64,000 bases of DNA from Mucilaginibacter limnophilus (GTDB lineage: Bacteria; Bacteroidota; Bacteroidia; Sphingobacteriales; Sphingobacteriaceae), in NCBI RefSeq assembly GCF_004005815.1, contig NZ_SACK01000001.1, forward strand, positions 806,001-870,000, in the 5' to 3' direction. The notes under the pieces were generated by a model. It worked only from the letters and a program-made list of their open reading frames with translations. It was not told where the DNA came from and did not search any database. Made by a program: the position numbers and the translations under genes. Below are positions 9,543 to 18,302 of the stretch, piece by piece. Every line of letters begins with the position of its first letter. The stretch's first letter is position 1.

Positions 9543-9571
9543 AATTGAATTATTTGTTAAAATACTATTAA
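9543..9571 (+). promoter_or_regulatory. Mannan-locus operator motif, copy 2 (susC promoter)
   Basis: Core ATTTGTTAAAAT with right end ACTATTAA. It lacks the GTAY left end of the other copies but keeps the centre and right half. It ends exactly 20 nt before the TACTTTTG box at 9592. Confidence 0.65.
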
Positions 9572-9591
9572 AATCCCTTTTGATGCCCCGC

Positions 9592-9599
9592 TACTTTTG
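9592..9599 (+). promoter_or_regulatory. -7 box of the susC operon
   Basis: TACTTTTG fits TAnnTTTG. No -33 element is present at the usual 19-nt spacing; the operator motif lies there instead. The predicted transcript starts near 9605, with a leader of about 50 nt. Confidence 0.6.
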
Positions 9600-9654
9600 G
9601 TCAATCAATTATAAATACGAAACTTAATTATTTATCTAAATCCAACAACAACGT

Positions 9655-12600
9655 ATGAAGAAAATTCTATACACATTATTAATGTGGTGTTTTCTGGCGG
9701 CGGGTGGCCTTAACGCCTGGGCCCAGGAAACCATTAAAGGAACGGTTACCGATGATACCGGTACCCCTCTTCCGGGTGTGTCCGTATCGGTAAAAGGTAC
9801 TTCAACCGCTGCGGCTACCGACGCCAATGGTAACTTTACTATAGCCGCTGCTACCGGCCAGGTTTTGAAGTTCACCTTTATAGGTATGACGGATCAGGAA
9901 ATTACTGTATCGGCGTCGCGTGCTCCGCTTACAGTAAAGCTGTCAAACGCCAACCAAAATCTTGAAGAGGTGGTGGTAGTAGGTTACGGTACCACCCGAA
10001 AAAGCGACCTTACCGGTTCAGTTGCTACCTTGAAAGGCAGCCAGCTTAACAAAGTGCCTTCATCATCTGTCGATCAGTTGCTGCAGGGCAAGATTGCAGG
10101 TGTGCAGGTAATGGTTCCGTCGGGCCAGCCAGGCGCAGGCGCTACCATCCGCATACGTGGTGCAAGCTCACTCAACGGTTCGCGTAACCCGCTTATCGTA
10201 GTTGATGGCTTTCCATGGGGGGACGCAGGCGACCTGAAACAGATCAACCCTGACGATATTGAGTCGATTGAAGTTTTAAAAGACGCGTCTTCAGCGGCTA
10301 TCTACGGTTCACGTGGTGCTAACGGTGTAATTATGGTGACTACCAAAAAGGCAAAAGCCGGTACGCCGCGTATCAGCCTGAGCACTTTGAATACGCTGTC
10401 GTTTTTGGTGGTGAAACCCGACCTGTGGCGCGACCCGGTTGAAGAAGCCATTTTTGCCAACGAAGCTGCCCTGAACGGAGGTACGCCTGTAGACCAGCTA
10501 CCGTATCTTGGTAAACCACGCGGCGGTGTGTACTATCCGTCAATTGCCGAACTACGCGGCCTTGACCCAAACAAACCGCAATGGCCGTATAATACTGATT
10601 GGGTTGATTTGGTTTACCGTAACCCCTTCTCACAAAACTATACTTTGGGTATTGATGGCGGTAATGAGAATACCAAGTATTCAATGTCTGGCAACTATTA
10701 CAAAGAGCAGGGCCTTGTTATTAAAAACGATTACGACAAGTATACCGGCCGCTTAAATATTGATCAAAAAATAAGCAATACCATAAACACTGGTGCCAAT
10801 ATTATATTGACGCGTACACAAAACAGAGGGCAAGGTTTAGGTGCCGGACGTTCGCGCATATTCCCTGTGTATGATGAGAATGGCAACTACTTCCGCATGG
10901 CAGCAAATGATTATGGTAACCCCATTGCTATTGCCAATGAAGTGCTGAACACTTCAAAAACCATCGACGTTTTAGGAACCGTGTTTGCCAACGTTAAGTT
11001 TACCGATTGGCTGCAATTCCGTACGCAATTAAGTACCAAATACGGCAATTCGGTAGGCGATAACTATCAGCCGGCCACCATCACTTTTTCGGGTGCCGAG
11101 GCTAACGGTTTGGGCTCTATATCAAACTACAACAGCAACGAGTTGCTGAACGAGAACTATTTAACCTTAGATAAAACCTTTGGCGAACATCATCTGAACG
11201 CCGTAGGTGGTTTTTCCATACAAAAATTTGAAACTCGCCAAAGCGCGCTTATAGGCCGCAACTTTGTTAATGATAACCTTAACAACGAAAACCTTGAAAG
11301 CGCCGCTACGGTACAAATTTCAACGCCACCGCTGCAACGCTCAACGCTGATGTCGTATTTCGGCAGGGTGAATTATACTTTGCAAAACAAGTACCTGTTC
11401 ACCTTAACCGGCCGTACCGATGGTTCAACCAAGTTTGCCAAAAATAACAAATGGGGTTTCTTCCCGTCAGGTGCAATTGCCTGGAAAGCCAATGAAGAAA
11501 GCTTTGTTAAAAACCTGAATATTTTCTCTGAACTGAAGTTCAGGGCAAGTTACGGTTTAACCGGGAACCAGGGTTTGCCGCCATACCGCTCGCTTGAGCG
11601 CTACGGTACTGATAAATACTTCACCGGTACAGGTTTTGAAACAGGTTTCGGCCCCGGTTTTTCACTGGGTAACGACGAGCAGGGTTTAACCATATTAGAA
11701 GGTTTGGCCAACAACAGCCTGAAATGGGAAACCACCAAACAGCTTGACTTAGGTGTCGATATCGGCATAATGGACCAGCGTTTTACCCTGACATTAGATT
11801 ATTACGACAAACGCACCAGCGACCTGTTAAGGCTGAAGCTGCTTGCACCATCATCTGCATTTAATCAAATATGGGTCAACGACGGCGAGATAAGCAACAA
11901 AGGTTTTGAGATTGGTTTAAATGCCAACATCATCACCCAAACAGATTTGAGCTGGAGCGTGGGCGGTAACTTCACCCTTAACCGTAACAAGGTTATCTCA
12001 ATGGGCGAAACCGCACGTAACGAGGTGGGCAGCCTGATAGAAATGTTAAGGCAGCGTGTTAATACTTATACCATTGGTTATCCAATTAACTCGTACTACG
12101 GCTTTAAGTCTGACGGTATTATACAAACGCTTGACGAAGGTTTGGAGGCCGGTTTAACCGGTGCTGAAGCACAGCCTGGTGAGATAAAATATGTGGATAT
12201 TTCGGGTCCGGATGGTGTGCCCGATGGTGTGATAAACGACCAGTATGACAGGACTATTATTGGCAACCCTACGCCAAACTTCCTGTACAGCTTTAACACT
12301 AACTTAAAGTATAAACAATTCGACCTATCAGCACAGTTTTACGGGGTACAGGGTGTTGATGTCTTAGACCTGCAAAAGCTAACCCCAAGCCGCTGGATAC
12401 AACGCTGGACACCTGATAACCCAAGCGAACTGTACCCGCGCGCCAACAACACCCGTGGCTACAAAGCTTCAGATTACTTTATTACCGATGGTTCATTCCT
12501 GCGCATACAAAATATAACCGTGGGCTACAATGTAAAATCGGGTTTAATAAAAGGTATTAACTCTATCCGTATCTATTTATCGGGCAATAACCTGTACACT

Positions 12601-12711
12601 TTCAGCAAGTTTAATAAAGGTTTTGACCCTGAAGTGGGCGAAGACGGTATAAACTGGGGTAACTATCCAAGGCCGCGTGCCATATCGTTAGGGCTTAATA
12701 TTGGATTTTAA
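9655..12711 (+). CDS. SusC-like TonB-dependent outer-membrane transporter (mannan locus)
   Basis: 1018 residues. It has a signal peptide ending in AWAQ (about 24), a CarboxypepD_reg-like domain (about 28-105), a TonB-linked segment EEVVVVGYGT (about 104-113), a plug domain (about 115-230, with SIEVLKDASSAAIYGSRGANGVI), and a C-terminal beta-barrel ending in an aromatic strand (LGLNIGF). It moves oligosaccharides across the outer membrane with the SusD lipoprotein encoded 23 nt downstream. There is no STN domain, so it is not expected to signal to a FecR protein. This agrees with control by an HTCS/AraC regulator. It is the first gene after the operator-linked promoter at 9592. Confidence 0.95.
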   Translation: MKKILYTLLMWCFLAAGGLNAWAQETIKGTVTDDTGTPLPGVSVSVKGTSTAAATDANGNFTIAAATGQVLKFTFIGMTDQEITVSASRAPLTVKLSNANQNLEEVVVVGYGTTRKSDLTGSVATLKGSQLNKVPSSSVDQLLQGKIAGVQVMVPSGQPGAGATIRIRGASSLNGSRNPLIVVDGFPWGDAGDLKQINPDDIESIEVLKDASSAAIYGSRGANGVIMVTTKKAKAGTPRISLSTLNTLSFLVVKPDLWRDPVEEAIFANEAALNGGTPVDQLPYLGKPRGGVYYPSIAELRGLDPNKPQWPYNTDWVDLVYRNPFSQNYTLGIDGGNENTKYSMSGNYYKEQGLVIKNDYDKYTGRLNIDQKISNTINTGANIILTRTQNRGQGLGAGRSRIFPVYDENGNYFRMAANDYGNPIAIANEVLNTSKTIDVLGTVFANVKFTDWLQFRTQLSTKYGNSVGDNYQPATITFSGAEANGLGSISNYNSNELLNENYLTLDKTFGEHHLNAVGGFSIQKFETRQSALIGRNFVNDNLNNENLESAATVQISTPPLQRSTLMSYFGRVNYTLQNKYLFTLTGRTDGSTKFAKNNKWGFFPSGAIAWKANEESFVKNLNIFSELKFRASYGLTGNQGLPPYRSLERYGTDKYFTGTGFETGFGPGFSLGNDEQGLTILEGLANNSLKWETTKQLDLGVDIGIMDQRFTLTLDYYDKRTSDLLRLKLLAPSSAFNQIWVNDGEISNKGFEIGLNANIITQTDLSWSVGGNFTLNRNKVISMGETARNEVGSLIEMLRQRVNTYTIGYPINSYYGFKSDGIIQTLDEGLEAGLTGAEAQPGEIKYVDISGPDGVPDGVINDQYDRTIIGNPTPNFLYSFNTNLKYKQFDLSAQFYGVQGVDVLDLQKLTPSRWIQRWTPDNPSELYPRANNTRGYKASDYFITDGSFLRIQNITVGYNVKSGLIKGINSIRIYLSGNNLYTFSKFNKGFDPEVGEDGINWGNYPRPRAISLGLNIGF

Positions 12712-12734
12712 TTAGCGAGAGGAAAGAAATTATC

Positions 12735-14234
12735 ATGAACTATAAGAAATACATATACGGTTTAACTATTACCGGCCTGTTAACTGGTTGTGCAAAGCTT
12801 GAAGAAAAACCTTACGGTATAATAAACGAAACCACGTTTTATAAAACCGAAAAGGATGCCAACGCGGCCATTATTTACGCTTACGCGGGATTATCAGAAG
12901 TAGGTTATTACTCACGCGGATATTACATTACCACCGAGTTGCCTACCGAAAACCTTACCCAAAAAAGCGACGCGGGTGTAAACAACTTCGAGCTGGATGA
13001 GCTAAGGACAACATCCGCGAATACCGATTTAACTAACCTTTGGAACTACATGTACCGTGGGGTAACCCGTGCCAATGCGGTAATACTTAACGTGCCCAAA
13101 ATATCTACTATGCCCGAGGCTGCCCGTAACCAGGTAACCGGCGAAGGGTACTTTTTACGTGCCCTGCACTACTTTAACCTGGTAAGGTTATGGGGTAATG
13201 TGCCATTACGTACCACTATTATTAATGATATCGACCAGATACCTATTGCGCGTTCGCCAATGAAGGATGTTTACGACCTTATCATCAGCGACCTAACACA
13301 GGCTTCAAATCTTATGGGCTTGCAGAAGATAGAAGGCCGAGCAAATAAAGTAGCTGCACAAGGTTTGCTGGCAAAGGTTTATTTAACTCTTGCATCAGGC
13401 AAAACCTCAGGTTCGCCGGGTTATGACTTTGTGACTAACGCTGATGAGATGTATGATTTGGCTAAGCAATACTCAGGCGAAGTGGTGAATAATCAATCTG
13501 TTTACGGCTTTACTAATAACCTGAAGGATATCTGGAATATTACCCTTTACAAAAGCGGCGGTGTTACCGAACATATTTTTGATGCCGCTGCCGATAAAGC
13601 CGGTACCCGCGAGGGCAACTACTCGAAACTGCAAAATATGTTTTTACCTGCATTAGGCTTTAACATGATACTGGACGACGGCCGCAATATTGGCCAGGGT
13701 TGGAACCACTTTCAAACCGAAACTGCCATTTACAACAGCTACGCCGCTAACGATAAGCGTAAAACAGAGTTGATCGTTTCATCAGTAAAAGATGAAACCG
13801 GTAAGGTAACCAACCTGAACATCGGCGATTTTTCAAGGCCGTTCAGCAGGAAATATACACCGGAGATGGTGACCGAGCGTGTGGGGGATGCCAGCAGCTG
13901 TAACTCTCCAATTATACGCTTTTCAGACATATTGCTTGTTTACGCCGAAGCATGCGGCCCTACAACCGAAGGCTATGCCGCTATAAACAAGATACGTAAC
14001 CGCGCCGATATTGGCAACCTGCAACCGGGACTTGGCGTACAGGCTTTCCGCGACGCGGTTGTGCGTGAACGCTCGTGGGAACTGGCGTTTGAAGGCCAGC
14101 GCTTGTTTGATCTTCGCCGTACTAACGGCATGGAAGCTATGGCACAGCAGTATGGCAAAACCATTACCAGCGGCGCGTATTTCTTCCCTATCCCGCAACG
14201 TGAAATAGATAACAATCCTTTAATAAACCAATAA
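12735..14234 (+). CDS. SusD-like substrate-binding lipoprotein (mannan locus)
   Basis: 499 residues. A lipobox (LLTGC) puts the lipidated Cys at 19. The SusD/RagB helical TPR-type fold is seen in the N-terminal LEEKPYGIINETTFY region and the WNYMYRGVTRANAVI stretch. The C-terminus has the usual RERSWELAFEGQRLFDLRR motif and ends in PIPQREIDNNP. It should cap the SusC barrel at the cell surface and bind manno-oligosaccharides. It is tightly linked to susC (23 nt) and to the next lipoprotein gene (11 nt). Confidence 0.94.
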   Translation: MNYKKYIYGLTITGLLTGCAKLEEKPYGIINETTFYKTEKDANAAIIYAYAGLSEVGYYSRGYYITTELPTENLTQKSDAGVNNFELDELRTTSANTDLTNLWNYMYRGVTRANAVILNVPKISTMPEAARNQVTGEGYFLRALHYFNLVRLWGNVPLRTTIINDIDQIPIARSPMKDVYDLIISDLTQASNLMGLQKIEGRANKVAAQGLLAKVYLTLASGKTSGSPGYDFVTNADEMYDLAKQYSGEVVNNQSVYGFTNNLKDIWNITLYKSGGVTEHIFDAAADKAGTREGNYSKLQNMFLPALGFNMILDDGRNIGQGWNHFQTETAIYNSYAANDKRKTELIVSSVKDETGKVTNLNIGDFSRPFSRKYTPEMVTERVGDASSCNSPIIRFSDILLVYAEACGPTTEGYAAINKIRNRADIGNLQPGLGVQAFRDAVVRERSWELAFEGQRLFDLRRTNGMEAMAQQYGKTITSGAYFFPIPQREIDNNPLINQ

Positions 14235-14245
14235 AAGATTTCGAG

Positions 14246-15214
14246 ATGAAAACCAGATATACTAAATGTTTCACCCTGCTGATAATTGCCGCCGTCGGCT
14301 TTACAGCTTGTAAAAAAGATCCGTTTGACGGCGTACAAACCAATGAGCGGTCGATAGAGGCATATACCTTGCCCGAAGGGCAGATTGGACCAGCAGTGGT
14401 TGACCAGGAAAATAGTTCGGTAACTATAAAAGTGCTTGAAGGAACCGATTTAACGAAAGTAAAAGCCATTGTTCAGGCATCGTACAAAGCAACGGTTAGC
14501 CCATCGCCCGACCAGGAAGTAAACTTCGCTGCAAGCAACAATAAAGTGGTTTATACCATTACTTCAGAAAAAGGCGAAACCCGCAACTGGACGGTTGAAC
14601 TGGTGCCTTTTCAGGAAACTATTATCGGCACCTATAACGTAACCGATTTGGTAGTGTACGGTGGTACCGGCCCTGAATGGGGTGGCGGTGGCGTTATAAA
14701 AATGGCCGATAAGCCCTGGGTTTGGCCTGCTGATGACGGTCCGCAAGCTGAGTTGGATAACACGCTAACTATGGAATTTACCGGCGCTACTGCTGAAGGT
14801 AATACCTACGGCAAGTTTGTAAACAGTGCTGGTGCCGATGGGAAGTATGCCGACTTCAGGTTTGTAGGTAACCCGCAAACCGATGTAAACAAGTTTTACC
14901 GCGTTATGCCAAAAGGTGAAGGTACCTGGACGCGCAACTATGCCGAAGGTACTGTAACTTTCACTTTCGCGGATGGTTCAACAAAGGTAGGTTACTTCCG
15001 CGAAGGTCCATATACTTATAAAGATGATTACAGCGGTTCGGGTAACATGAAAGATGTTTACACTAAAACCGTTGCTGCCGGTAATGCATCGTTCGAGTTC
15101 AATCTTGTAGGCGCTCCTGGTACCGCCGACGACTGGGGAAGCATTTATAACGATATCGACAAATTTGTGAAAAGGCCAAGAAGGTTCTGGGTCGATGTAA
15201 AAAGAACAAACTAA
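14246..15214 (+). CDS. Surface glycan-binding lipoprotein (SusE/F position)
   Basis: A 322-residue lipoprotein (lipobox FTAC, Cys22) followed by Lys-Lys-Asp, an acidic stretch that fits a surface-export signal. Residues about 50-125 resemble the Ig-like DUF5018-type domain (VVYTITSEKGETRNWTVEL). The C-terminal part is a beta-rich domain with many exposed aromatics (YGGTGPEWGGGG, PWVWPADDG) suited to binding glycan. It follows susD directly and probably helps capture mannan. The ligand is not visible from sequence. Confidence 0.8.
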   Translation: MKTRYTKCFTLLIIAAVGFTACKKDPFDGVQTNERSIEAYTLPEGQIGPAVVDQENSSVTIKVLEGTDLTKVKAIVQASYKATVSPSPDQEVNFAASNNKVVYTITSEKGETRNWTVELVPFQETIIGTYNVTDLVVYGGTGPEWGGGGVIKMADKPWVWPADDGPQAELDNTLTMEFTGATAEGNTYGKFVNSAGADGKYADFRFVGNPQTDVNKFYRVMPKGEGTWTRNYAEGTVTFTFADGSTKVGYFREGPYTYKDDYSGSGNMKDVYTKTVAAGNASFEFNLVGAPGTADDWGSIYNDIDKFVKRPRRFWVDVKRTN

Positions 15215-15220
15215 AAATAC

Positions 15221-15252
15221 AGCCGGGTGCCTGCAAAGGTGTCCCGGCTTTT
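15221..15252 (+). terminator. Hairpin terminator after the susCD-lipoprotein genes
   Basis: Perfect 7-bp arms AGCCGGG (15221-15227) and CCCGGCT (15243-15249) followed by TTTT. It sits between the surface lipoprotein and GH26 gene 1. It may cause a step-down in expression, or separate GH26 gene 1 from the susC transcript. Confidence 0.7.
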
Positions 15253-15273
15253 ACTATTATAACCACAATATTT

Positions 15274-16314
15274 ATGACGAAATTACTGCCCATTTACCTG
15301 ATTGCCTTAACCATATTTTTAGCCGCTTGCGGTAAAAGTGACAGCAACAAACCAGCCGACAAGGATGACGACGACAAGCCGGATGTTGAAGTGCCGAACA
15401 CGCCGTTTAAAACACTTAACTACCTGTACAGCGTATCGGGTAAAAATACCGTTGCGGGTATGCACAACCGCGAACCGGCCAGCTCACCAAAACGCTGGAC
15501 GGATGAGCTGAAAGCTACCACGGGCAAATTTCCGGGTTTATGGAGCAATGATTTCTTTTTCCGCGGGGCAGACATTAACAACAGGCCGGCCGTAATTACT
15601 GAAGCCATTGCACAGTGGGAGCAGGGCGCAATAGTGAACCTGATGTGGCACGCATGTAACCCCGCTTTTGCACAACCGTGCGAGTGGGACGGCGGCAGCG
15701 GCGTACTTAGCAAACTTAGCGACGACGAATGGACCGAACTAATAACCGACGGGACCGCGCTTAATAATAAGTGGAAAGAACGAATGGATGAGGTATCGAT
15801 ACATCTGAAAACATTAAAAGACAATGGTGTGGAAGTGCTCTGGCGTCCATTTCATGAAATGAACCAGGGCGCGTTTTGGTGGGGCGGAAGGCCGGGTCCC
15901 AGCGGTACCAGGAAACTTTACCAGCTAACGCACGATTACATGACCGACGTTAAAGGCTTAACCAACCTGATATGGGTATGGGATATGCAGGATTTTGCTA
16001 CGCTGCAGTCTGACCTTACAGCTTACTATCCCGGTGATGAATACTTCGATATCGCCGCTCTTGACTGCTACGATGGCAGCGGTTACACCACCGCAAAATA
16101 CACCGCCATGGTTAACATCGCCAAAGGCAAACCTATTGGTATTGGCGAATGCGATAAATTCCCGACTACAGCTCAACTGGCCGCCCAACCCAAATGGACA
16201 TTCTTTATGGGCTGGAGTGAACTTGTGTACAACAAAAATACCGGAGGCGAAATAAATGCGCTGTTCAATTCGTCGCGCGTGTTAACGCTTGATGAACTAC
16301 CGGGTTGGGAGTAA
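15274..16314 (+). CDS. GH26 endo-beta-1,4-mannanase, lipoprotein, probably surface-exposed
   Basis: 346 residues, hydrolysing internal beta-1,4-mannosidic bonds. The lipobox LAAC gives lipidated Cys19. It is followed by an Asp/Lys-rich linker (ADKDDDDKPD), which fits surface export. The GH26 TIM barrel spans about 45-345. The acid/base Glu195 is in RPFHEMN and the nucleophile Glu292 is in IGIGECDK. It is closely related to the GH26 at 18303, the two sharing the WWGGRPG, MWHACNP and IWVWDMQDF-type motifs, so they are paralogues. No operator copy lies directly upstream; it depends on read-through past the 15221 hairpin or on an unseen promoter. Confidence 0.92.
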   Translation: MTKLLPIYLIALTIFLAACGKSDSNKPADKDDDDKPDVEVPNTPFKTLNYLYSVSGKNTVAGMHNREPASSPKRWTDELKATTGKFPGLWSNDFFFRGADINNRPAVITEAIAQWEQGAIVNLMWHACNPAFAQPCEWDGGSGVLSKLSDDEWTELITDGTALNNKWKERMDEVSIHLKTLKDNGVEVLWRPFHEMNQGAFWWGGRPGPSGTRKLYQLTHDYMTDVKGLTNLIWVWDMQDFATLQSDLTAYYPGDEYFDIAALDCYDGSGYTTAKYTAMVNIAKGKPIGIGECDKFPTTAQLAAQPKWTFFMGWSELVYNKNTGGEINALFNSSRVLTLDELPGWE

Positions 16315-16434
16315 TCCCACCAGCAAAAAACTATGAGAAGAACCTAATTATTCAACAGCAAATAACAACCAACCCATAATGAATTACTGATGGATTAATT
16401 AACCATATCTATAAACCAAACAATCTAAAAAACC

Positions 16435-17127
16435 ATGAAACAACCAATTCTGAAGTTCATGATGGCAGCTGCCATTGTGGGAGTAGCCGCGCTTTGCTTC
16501 CAATCTTGCAAAAAAGATGTAAAAGAAAAAGCCGACGGTAAAGCCGAGAAAACAACCACCGCCCGTGGCGCACTTGGCCAAAACAATTTTAATTTATGGG
16601 TAACGTGCGGTGCCGCACCGTACAACATTTCGGGTAGCAACGGCATTTGCGTACCTGTAGGTAATTGCAGTACGGCTATTAACGCCGCGCAGCAAAACGG
16701 CGGGCAGTATGCCAGCGGCATGCAGTTTTATGGCTGCTTTAAAGGCGGCAGCAACGCCAACAGCGGCGCCAGCGAACAGGCAGTGTTCGTATGCGACAAC
16801 GTACAACAATGGAACGGCAATGAGATGGGCTTTGTTAAAACGCTTGAAAACAACGATCTGAAAGCTTATTTGCAAGGCGGCGGGCAATATATCACTTATC
16901 TTATATCAGATAATGATAACGGCTATCATACCTACAAATGTCAGGCGCGTTCAAACAACACGCACATGGTTGATTTTTACGTGGATGGCACATACAAATG
17001 TACCCTTACCAACAACAGTGGCAGCTACTACAACAAGTGGTATTACTTTGTAGGCACCAACCACTGGTATGGCGGAACAAACCCAACCGGTCAGCAAATT
17101 GAAATGTACAATATGGTTACTTATTAA
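16435..17127 (+). CDS. Cys-rich secreted lipoprotein of unknown function (possible lectin-like domain)
   Basis: 230 residues. The lipobox ends at Cys25 (CFQSC), followed by a Lys/Asp/Glu-rich linker to about 45. The mature domain has seven Cys (58, 72, 78, 101, 120, 169, 189), unusual for this locus and suggesting disulfides. It ends in a very aromatic beta-rich segment (KWYYFVG, NHWYGG). I do not recognise the family. The position between two mannanase genes, plus the aromatic surface, suggests a glycan-binding or mannanase-accessory protein; this is inference. A strong terminator follows the stop codon. Confidence 0.75.
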   Translation: MKQPILKFMMAAAIVGVAALCFQSCKKDVKEKADGKAEKTTTARGALGQNNFNLWVTCGAAPYNISGSNGICVPVGNCSTAINAAQQNGGQYASGMQFYGCFKGGSNANSGASEQAVFVCDNVQQWNGNEMGFVKTLENNDLKAYLQGGGQYITYLISDNDNGYHTYKCQARSNNTHMVDFYVDGTYKCTLTNNSGSYYNKWYYFVGTNHWYGGTNPTGQQIEMYNMVTY

Positions 17128-17146
17128 GCCTCAACCAATATCTCTT

Positions 17147-17182
17147 AAAAGGCTGTGCTGTTTTGGCGCAGCCTTTTTATTT
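17147..17182. terminator. Terminator between convergent genes
   Basis: A 12-bp stem (AAAAGGCTGTGC with GCGCAGCCTTTT, one G-T wobble) is followed by TTATTTTG on the plus strand. It overlaps the stop codon of the leftward barrel gene and can act in both directions. Confidence 0.75.
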
Positions 17183-18073
17183 TGTTACGAAAGTTAGTTT
17201 AACCCCTGCCTCAACCATATAAGCTTTAAGCGTAATACCGTTAAGCTGCGTTTCAGGTCGTTGCCCGTTGTTAAGGTAAAGCTTATCAATACCTTTACCG
17301 GTTTCATAGTAATGATAACCTCCGTTCACATAAAACTGAAATTGATTATTAAGCTGATAACCTATTTGTAAAGCAGGCATAATGCCGAAACCTTTGGCTG
17401 TATGCCTGTAGCTCACCGGATGTTCAAAATCGTCTATCATGTTCCAGTTGCCGTTGGCGCTGTAGCTTATTTGATGATATATTATTGATGGTATGGCCGA
17501 AAGTTTCATGCTGATATTTATTACAGCCTCTGCCATAGCCAGTGGCCCGTGCCACCTGGTATTATAGGTGCTGTTTAACCGCGCATCGTATTTGCCATTA
17601 TTGTCACGTAAAAAAAGATGTTCCCTGTTTATGCCATAACCCGCGTATAAGTTAAACTGCCAGTTTTCTTTCTTTATAAACTGATAACCTGCCGCTGCAC
17701 TAACATCAGTTACACTTCCTTTATCAGCATCAAACAAACCCTCAAACGATACATACTGACGATTGTCCAATTGATAGTCATAATCACTTACCCTTCCTGC
17801 GACGATATATGCCTTAAGCAGGGCGACCTTTAACTTAAAGCGTTTGGTTAACTGATAAGTGGCGTTTGCATTAAAGCCGATGCTTTTGACTTTGGTCCAT
17901 TTGAGTTCTGAGTATATATTTGGGTCAGTTCCTTCAAGCGTCCCTGCAATGGACCAGGTAAGGTTATCATTACCGTGGTTGGGGCCGATTGCTATTGAAA
18001 GCGCTCCTTTATCCTGGGCTAGGGCTATTAAACAGTTTACAGCTAACGCTACAGTTAGTATTGATCCTCTCAT
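17177..18073 (-). CDS. Omptin-like outer-membrane beta-barrel protein
   Basis: 298 residues with a signal peptide ending near residue 20 (LIALAQ). The rest alternates like a 10-strand barrel and ends with an aromatic strand (VKLTF). By eye it follows OmpT/Pla along its length: SELKWTKVKSIGFNANATYQL matches the omptin QLDWKFNNAAIIKGAINWDL region, Asp97 and Asp99 (SDYDY) match the catalytic DxD pair, and the AGYGINREHLFLRD region also aligns. The second catalytic pair (D-x-H in OmpT) is only partly recognisable, as Asp214/Asp215-Phe-Glu-His218. Mature length agrees with omptins. It is encoded opposite to the mannan genes and may not belong to the pathway. An unrelated porin-like barrel is the alternative. 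Confidence 0.6.
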   Translation of the reverse strand: MRGSILTVALAVNCLIALAQDKGALSIAIGPNHGNDNLTWSIAGTLEGTDPNIYSELKWTKVKSIGFNANATYQLTKRFKLKVALLKAYIVAGRVSDYDYQLDNRQYVSFEGLFDADKGSVTDVSAAAGYQFIKKENWQFNLYAGYGINREHLFLRDNNGKYDARLNSTYNTRWHGPLAMAEAVINISMKLSAIPSIIYHQISYSANGNWNMIDDFEHPVSYRHTAKGFGIMPALQIGYQLNNQFQFYVNGGYHYYETGKGIDKLYLNNGQRPETQLNGITLKAYMVEAGVKLTFVTK

Positions 18074-18143
18074 AAAGCAAAAGCAATTGGTTTATAACTG
18101 CAATTTTTAAAATAAAAATTGGGTTTAAAAGCCAAGCCATGAT

Positions 18144-18172
18144 AGTACCACATTTGGTTAAAATGGTACTAA
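18144..18172 (+). promoter_or_regulatory. Mannan-locus operator motif, copy 3 (distal)
   Basis: This copy has a perfect 7-bp inverted repeat at its ends, AGTACCA and TGGTACT, around the TTTGGTTAAAA core. It lies 58 bp upstream of copy 4, between the leftward omptin-like gene and the GH26 operon, and has no -7 box at 20 nt. It may be a helper site or act on the divergent gene. Confidence 0.65.
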
Positions 18173-18201
18173 ACGATAGTCTTTTCACAAAGTAATCTGA
18201 T

Positions 18202-18230
18202 TGTATCATAATTGGTTAAAATATCATTAA
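18202..18230 (+). promoter_or_regulatory. Mannan-locus operator motif, copy 4 (proximal)
   Basis: Core ATTGGTTAAAAT, with TATCAT repeated at 18204 and 18222 (18-bp period). The 11-mer GTAATCTGATT, also found beside copy 1, overlaps its left end. It ends exactly 20 nt before the TAATTTTG box at 18251. Confidence 0.7.
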
Positions 18231-18250
18231 CCCAATGCCTGTACGCCGGA

Positions 18251-18258
18251 TAATTTTG
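18251..18258 (+). promoter_or_regulatory. -7 box of the GH26/epimerase/GH30/esterase operon
   Basis: TAATTTTG fits TAnnTTTG. The expected start site near 18264 leaves only about 6 nt before ATG 18270 but about 39 nt before ATG 18303, which supports the later start codon for the GH26 gene. Confidence 0.6.
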
Positions 18259-18302
18259 AAACCATACAAATGGGCAAAATCAAGCCCCGGTACCTTTTAC
18301 TA

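Noticed and set aside
13973-14338. 121-codon minus-strand frame across the susD/lipoprotein junction
   Set aside because: Covers two genes with clear domains on the plus strand and shows no protein family features.
15420-15824. 134-codon minus-strand frame within GH26 gene 1
   Set aside because: Ser/His/Leu-rich shadow frame opposite an intact GH26 with both catalytic Glu residues; a matching shadow occurs opposite the paralogue (18542-18748).
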